Position numbers and translations under genes: made by a program. A stretch of 59,569 nucleotides of DNA from Tabrizicola sp. Its GTDB lineage: Bacteria > Pseudomonadota > Alphaproteobacteria > Rhodobacterales > Rhodobacteraceae. The stretch spans positions 1 through 59,569 of the forward strand of contig JALOTD010000005.1 in assembly GCA_025458105.1 (NCBI GenBank), in the 5' to 3' direction. Under the pieces are notes generated by a model. The model saw only the letters and a program-made list of their open reading frames with translations. It made no database searches and was not told where the DNA came from. Of the stretch, positions 56,316 to 59,569 are shown in pieces; within the stretch, counting starts at the first letter, position 1; each line of letters starts with the position of its first letter.

Positions 56316-57719
56316 ATGACCCTTGCTTTCGATCATTCCTACGCCCGCGACCTGCCCGGCACCTTTTTGCGGGTTGCCCCAGATGTGGCCCCTGCGCCGC
56401 GCCTTCTGGTCCTGAACCGGTCGCTGGCCGATCAGCTGGGCCTGTCCCTGACCGATGCGCAGGCAGCAGACTGGTTTTCCGGCGCGTCCCTGCCGCCTGG
56501 GGCCGATCCCATCGCCCAGGCCTATGCCGGCCACCAGTTCGGCGGCTTCTCGCCACAGCTCGGCGACGGTCGCGCACATCTGCTTGGAGAAATTGTCACG
56601 CCGCAAGGCCGTTTCGACATCCAGCTGAAGGGCTCGGGCCGCACCCCGTTTTCCCGCGGCGGCGACGGCAAGGCCGCCATCGGCCCGATGCTGCGCGAAT
56701 ACCTGATCTCGGAATTCATGGCTGCCATTGGGGTGCCCACCACCCGCTCCCTCGCCGTCGTCGCGACGGGCGAAGAGATCTGGCGCGAGACGAGACTTCC
56801 CGGCGCGGTTCTCGCCCGGGTAGCGGCAAGCCACTTGCGCGTCGGCACCTTTCAGTTCTTCGCCGCGCGGGGCGATCAGGCAAACGTCAGGCGGCTTGCC
56901 GACTATGCCATCGCCCGCCACTACCCCGATCTTGCCCAGGCCGATAACCCCTATCTCGCGCTCCTGGACGCCGTCATCGCCCGCCAGTCCCGGCTGATCG
57001 CCGAGTGGATGGGTGCGGGCTTCATCCATGGCGTGATGAACACCGACAACATGGCGATATCCGGCGAGACCATCGACTACGGCCCCTGCGCGTTCATGGA
57101 GAGCTACGCGCCTGGCACGGTCTTTTCCTCGATCGACCATCAGGGTCGCTATGCCTATGCCAACCAGCCGCTGGTCCTTGGCTGGAACCTTGCCCGCCTG
57201 GCCGAGACGCTGGTGCCGCTCCTTGACCCGGACCAGACCCGCGCGGTGGACCTGGCAAACGACCGCCTGACCGGCATTGCCGGACGCTACCACACCGAAT
57301 GGCTGGCGGCGATGCGCCGCAAGTTGGGGTTTGTCGGCGAAGACGACAGTGACGGGGCCATCGCCAATGACCTGTTGACCGCGATGGAGGGCGCGGACTG
57401 GACCCTCACCTTCCGCCGTCTCGCGGACGAGACTGCACTCCGACCCTTGTTTGACGACTTCACAAGGATGGAGGTCTGGCTCCCCCGCTGGCGTGTCCGC
57501 GCAGGCGACGGCGCGGCCCGGCGTATTGCACAAGCCAACCCCGCCGTGATCCCGCGCAATCACAAGGTCGAAGAGGCGCTCGCCGCCGCAACCGAAGGCA
57601 ACATGACGCCCTTCCACGCCCTCCTCGCCGCAATCCAGCAGCCCTTCACCGAGGCCGAGCCCTTCATGCTTCCCGCCCCGACCGGCTTTGGCCGATACGT
57701 CACCTTCTGCGGCACCTGA
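56316..57719 (+). CDS. selO: Protein adenylyltransferase SelO (YdiU family)
   Basis: This 467-residue pseudokinase-fold enzyme transfers AMP to Ser/Thr/Tyr residues of other proteins, linked to redox stress. Family blocks are QFGGFSPQLGDGRAHLLGEIVTPQGRFDIQLKGSGRTPFSRGGDGKAAIGPMLREYLISEFMAAIGVPTTRSLAVVATGE, HLRVGTFQFFAARGD, HGVMNTDNMAISGETIDYGPCAFMESY and YANQPLVLGWNLARLAETL. Lys and Arg in the inverted nucleotide pocket and the NTDN metal site are present. Start ATG 56316 follows AGGAGAGG. The longer open frame from 56145 runs through the tRNA and is not coding. Confidence 0.94.
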   Translation: MTLAFDHSYARDLPGTFLRVAPDVAPAPRLLVLNRSLADQLGLSLTDAQAADWFSGASLPPGADPIAQAYAGHQFGGFSPQLGDGRAHLLGEIVTPQGRFDIQLKGSGRTPFSRGGDGKAAIGPMLREYLISEFMAAIGVPTTRSLAVVATGEEIWRETRLPGAVLARVAASHLRVGTFQFFAARGDQANVRRLADYAIARHYPDLAQADNPYLALLDAVIARQSRLIAEWMGAGFIHGVMNTDNMAISGETIDYGPCAFMESYAPGTVFSSIDHQGRYAYANQPLVLGWNLARLAETLVPLLDPDQTRAVDLANDRLTGIAGRYHTEWLAAMRRKLGFVGEDDSDGAIANDLLTAMEGADWTLTFRRLADETALRPLFDDFTRMEVWLPRWRVRAGDGAARRIAQANPAVIPRNHKVEEALAAATEGNMTPFHALLAAIQQPFTEAEPFMLPAPTGFGRYVTFCGT

Positions 57720-57721
57720 TT

Positions 57722-57840
57722 CCCCTCACCCCCGGCCCCTCTCCCTCGAGGGGAGAGGGGTGACCATTGGCACTGCTGGCGCTCCCGGCACTCCAGGGCG
57801 TCCCCTCTCCCCCTGGGGGAGAGGGCCAGGGTGAGGGGGA
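57722..57840. repeat. REP/BIME-like GC-rich inverted repeat element
   Basis: This is an imperfect palindrome of about 120 bp. The left arm is CCCCTCACCCCCGGCCCCTC and the right arm GAGGGCCAGGGTGAGGGGG, each followed by its own internal hairpin (CTCTCCC-TCGA-GGGGAGAG and CCTCTCCCC-CTGG-GGGAGAGG). Such CCCTCACCC/GGGTGAGGG elements recur in many proteobacterial genomes. It lies after the selO stop and may act as its terminator or be a remnant non-autonomous element. Confidence 0.65.
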
Positions 57841-57896
57841 GGCTGGCCGCAAGCGCCACGATTGACGCCCCCTTCCTTCCCCGCCACCATGCGCGC

Positions 57897-58448
57897 ATGG
57901 CCGACCGCTCCGACATCCACGACCGCCTCGCCGCCAGCTTGCGCGCCGCCCGCAAGGCCCGCGGCCTGTCGCTCGACGCCGCCGCCAAGCTTTCCGGCGT
58001 CTCCCGCTCCATGGTCAGCCAGATCGAACGCGGCGAATCCTCGCCCACCGTCGCCACGCTCTGGGCCCTGACCCAGGCCCTCCAGCTTGATTTCGCCGGC
58101 CTCCTCGAAGGCCGCCCCGCCCCTGGCATCGAGATCACCCGCGCCTCCGCCGCCCCCGTGATCCAGCGCGGCGGCGTCACCATCCGCATCCTCTCCGCCC
58201 CCGAATCCGTCGGCCACCACGAGGTGTATGAGCTTCAGTTCACCAAGGACGCCAAACTCACCTCCGACCCCCATTCCCCTGGCTGCCGTGAGCATCTGAC
58301 CGTCCTCGAAGGCCGCCTCACCGTCACCTCCGGCGACGCGACCGACCACCTGCAACCCGGCGATGTCGCCCGCTACCCCGCCGACCGCCCGCATGAGATC
58401 GCAGCCCAAGGGGCCGCCCGCGCCATCCTGATCGTTCAGGACAGCTGA
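57897..58448 (+). CDS. XRE-cupin transcriptional regulator
   Basis: This 183-residue regulator has an N-terminal HTH (RLAASLRAARKARGLSLDAAAKLSGVSRSMVSQIERGESSPTVATLWALTQALQLDF) and a C-terminal cupin (HEVYELQFTKDAKLTSDPHSPGCREHLTVLEGRLTVTSGDATDHLQPGDVARYPADRPHEIAAQG), whose small-ligand pocket is suggested by the CREHL and HEI histidines. ATG 57897 (MADRSDIHDR) fits the family. It stands 85 bp before kbl on the same strand and probably controls threonine or glycine metabolism genes, which is inferred from adjacency. Confidence 0.9.
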   Translation: MADRSDIHDRLAASLRAARKARGLSLDAAAKLSGVSRSMVSQIERGESSPTVATLWALTQALQLDFAGLLEGRPAPGIEITRASAAPVIQRGGVTIRILSAPESVGHHEVYELQFTKDAKLTSDPHSPGCREHLTVLEGRLTVTSGDATDHLQPGDVARYPADRPHEIAAQGAARAILIVQDS

Positions 58449-58533
58449 TTTCCACTATGGCGGATGAAAATCCGCCAAGTTGACATGCGACCCACACTCT
58501 GCCATTTTCCGCAAAACCGGAAAGGGTTCTGCC

Positions 58534-59569
58534 ATGACGGACGCCACAGCCTTCCTTGACCACATCACCGCGACCCTGCAGACCATCGAGGCCGACGGCC
58601 TGATGAAGCGCGAACGCCTCATCACCGGCGCCCAGGGCGCGCATGTCCAGATGGCCGGGCGCGAGATGCTGAACCTCTGCGCCAACAACTACCTCGGCTT
58701 GGCCTCCGACCCCACCACGGCTTCGGCATGGCCTCGGTCCGCTTCATCTGCGGCACGCAGGACCTGCACCGCAAACTCGAAACCCGCCTCGCCCGCTACC
58801 TCGGCCAGGACGACACGATCCTCTTCGCCGCCTGCTTCGACGCCAACGGCGGCCTTTTTGAGCCCCTCCTTGGCCCCGAGGACGCCGTCATCTCCGACGC
58901 CCTCAACCACGCCAGCATCATCGACGGCATCCGCCTCTGCAAAGCCAAACGCTACCGCTATGCCAACTCCGACATGGCCGACCTTGATGCGCAACTGCAG
59001 GCCGCGAAAGCCGACGGTGCACGCTTCATCCTGATTGCCACCGACGGCGTCTTCTCGATGGACGGCTACTACGCCAAACTCCCCGAAATCCGCGCACTCG
59101 CAGATACTTACGGCGCGATGGTCATGGTCGACGACTGCCACGCCACCGGCTTCACCGGCCCCAAGGGCGCAGGCACCCCGGCGCGCGCGGGCGTCAAGGT
59201 GGACATCCTCACCGGCACACTCGGCAAGGCCCTTGGCGGCGCCTTGGGCGGCTACATCGCCGGCCCGCAACCCGTCATCGACCTCCTGCGCCAGCGCGCG
59301 AGGCCCTACCTTTTCTCCAACGCCCTCCCCCCGGCCGTGGTGGGGGCAGCACTGGCCGCCCTCGACATCGTGGAACAAGCCGACGACCTGCGCGAAAAGC
59401 TCACCGAGAACGCCCAGTACTGGCGCGCAGGCCTCACCGAAGCAGGCTTCACCCTCCTGCCCGGAGATCACCCGATCATCCCCGTCATGCTGGGTGACGC
59501 GAAACTCGCGCAAGCCATGGCCGCCGACCTCAACACCCGCGGCGTCCATGTCGCACCCTTCTTCTTCCC
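58534..59569 (+). pseudogene. kbl: 2-amino-3-ketobutyrate CoA ligase, with an internal deletion/frameshift (3' partial)
   Basis: The PLP enzyme Kbl cleaves 2-amino-3-oxobutyrate with CoA to glycine and acetyl-CoA in threonine degradation. The first part, [39 protein letters not shown] to [16 protein letters not shown], is in one frame. From about 58713 the protein resumes in another frame with [65 protein letters not shown] and the PLP-Lys block [21 protein letters not shown]. Compared with E. coli Kbl, 34 nt are missing between SDP and HGFG, which shifts the frame. The gene runs past the right edge. The defect may be real or an assembly artefact. Confidence 0.78.

Overview
The window looks like a chromosome segment of a Rhodobacteraceae-type alphaproteobacterium (Rhodobacter/Paracoccus/Tabrizicola relatives). 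The base composition is GC-rich throughout, genes are tightly packed with many ATGA or TGATG junctions, and gene neighbours such as ppiD-trpE, fabI-pdxH, a double cold-shock-domain protein and a DUF192 protein are typical of that family. No species can be named from the sequence alone.

Layout. (1) 1-9388, host: the start of a class III (taurine-pyruvate-like) aminotransferase, a damaged ABC/FtsX/AttH export cluster, a RidA protein, and a five-gene NMT1-type ABC importer operon ending in two paralogous flavodoxin-fold NAD(P)H reductases. (2) 9438-28773, a compact prophage of about 19.3 kb flanked by a 37-bp direct repeat that is the 5' half of tRNA-Cys(GCA). It holds a lambda O-like replication gene with iterons inside it, portal, a protease-capsid fusion, tail tube and connectors, P27/HK97-type terminases, a short tape measure, tail tip, a holin/SAR-endolysin/Rz/Rz1 lysis cassette, a divergent pair of Arc-type regulators with an operator between them, and an early operon ending in a tyrosine integrase beside an intact tRNA-Cys. 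(3) 28896-41232, a minus-strand mannose-related exopolysaccharide locus: phosphomannomutase, GDP-mannose pyrophosphorylase/isomerase, flippase, two glycosyltransferases, a GH5-like secreted hydrolase, an Ig-like secreted protein and a giant membrane protein. (4) 41299-45340, a NarL/FixJ response regulator divergent from a periplasmic protein and a hybrid histidine kinase, with paired inverted repeats between them. (5) 45668-59569, housekeeping genes: a frameshifted divergent polysaccharide deacetylase, trpE, ppiD, an aminotransferase, gpt, a LysE exporter, fabI, pdxH, csp, DUF192, tRNA-Pro, selO, an XRE-cupin regulator and a deletion-bearing kbl.

How it works together. The prophage supplies the 5' half and the promoter of the reconstituted tRNA-Cys, while the original host tRNA promoter is stranded at the left end and points into the phage replication gene. 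The Arc-type switch appears to separate a lysogenic minus-strand pair (repressor plus small membrane protein) from the plus-strand excision/integration operon.

The most unusual signal is compositional. The palindrome CTCGAG occurs about 37 times inside the prophage, in more than one reading frame, but only about twice in the 40 kb of flanking host DNA. Several host genes carry +1 frameshifts or deletions of about 34-42 nt. These may be real decay or residual assembly errors, so functional statements about those genes are tentative.
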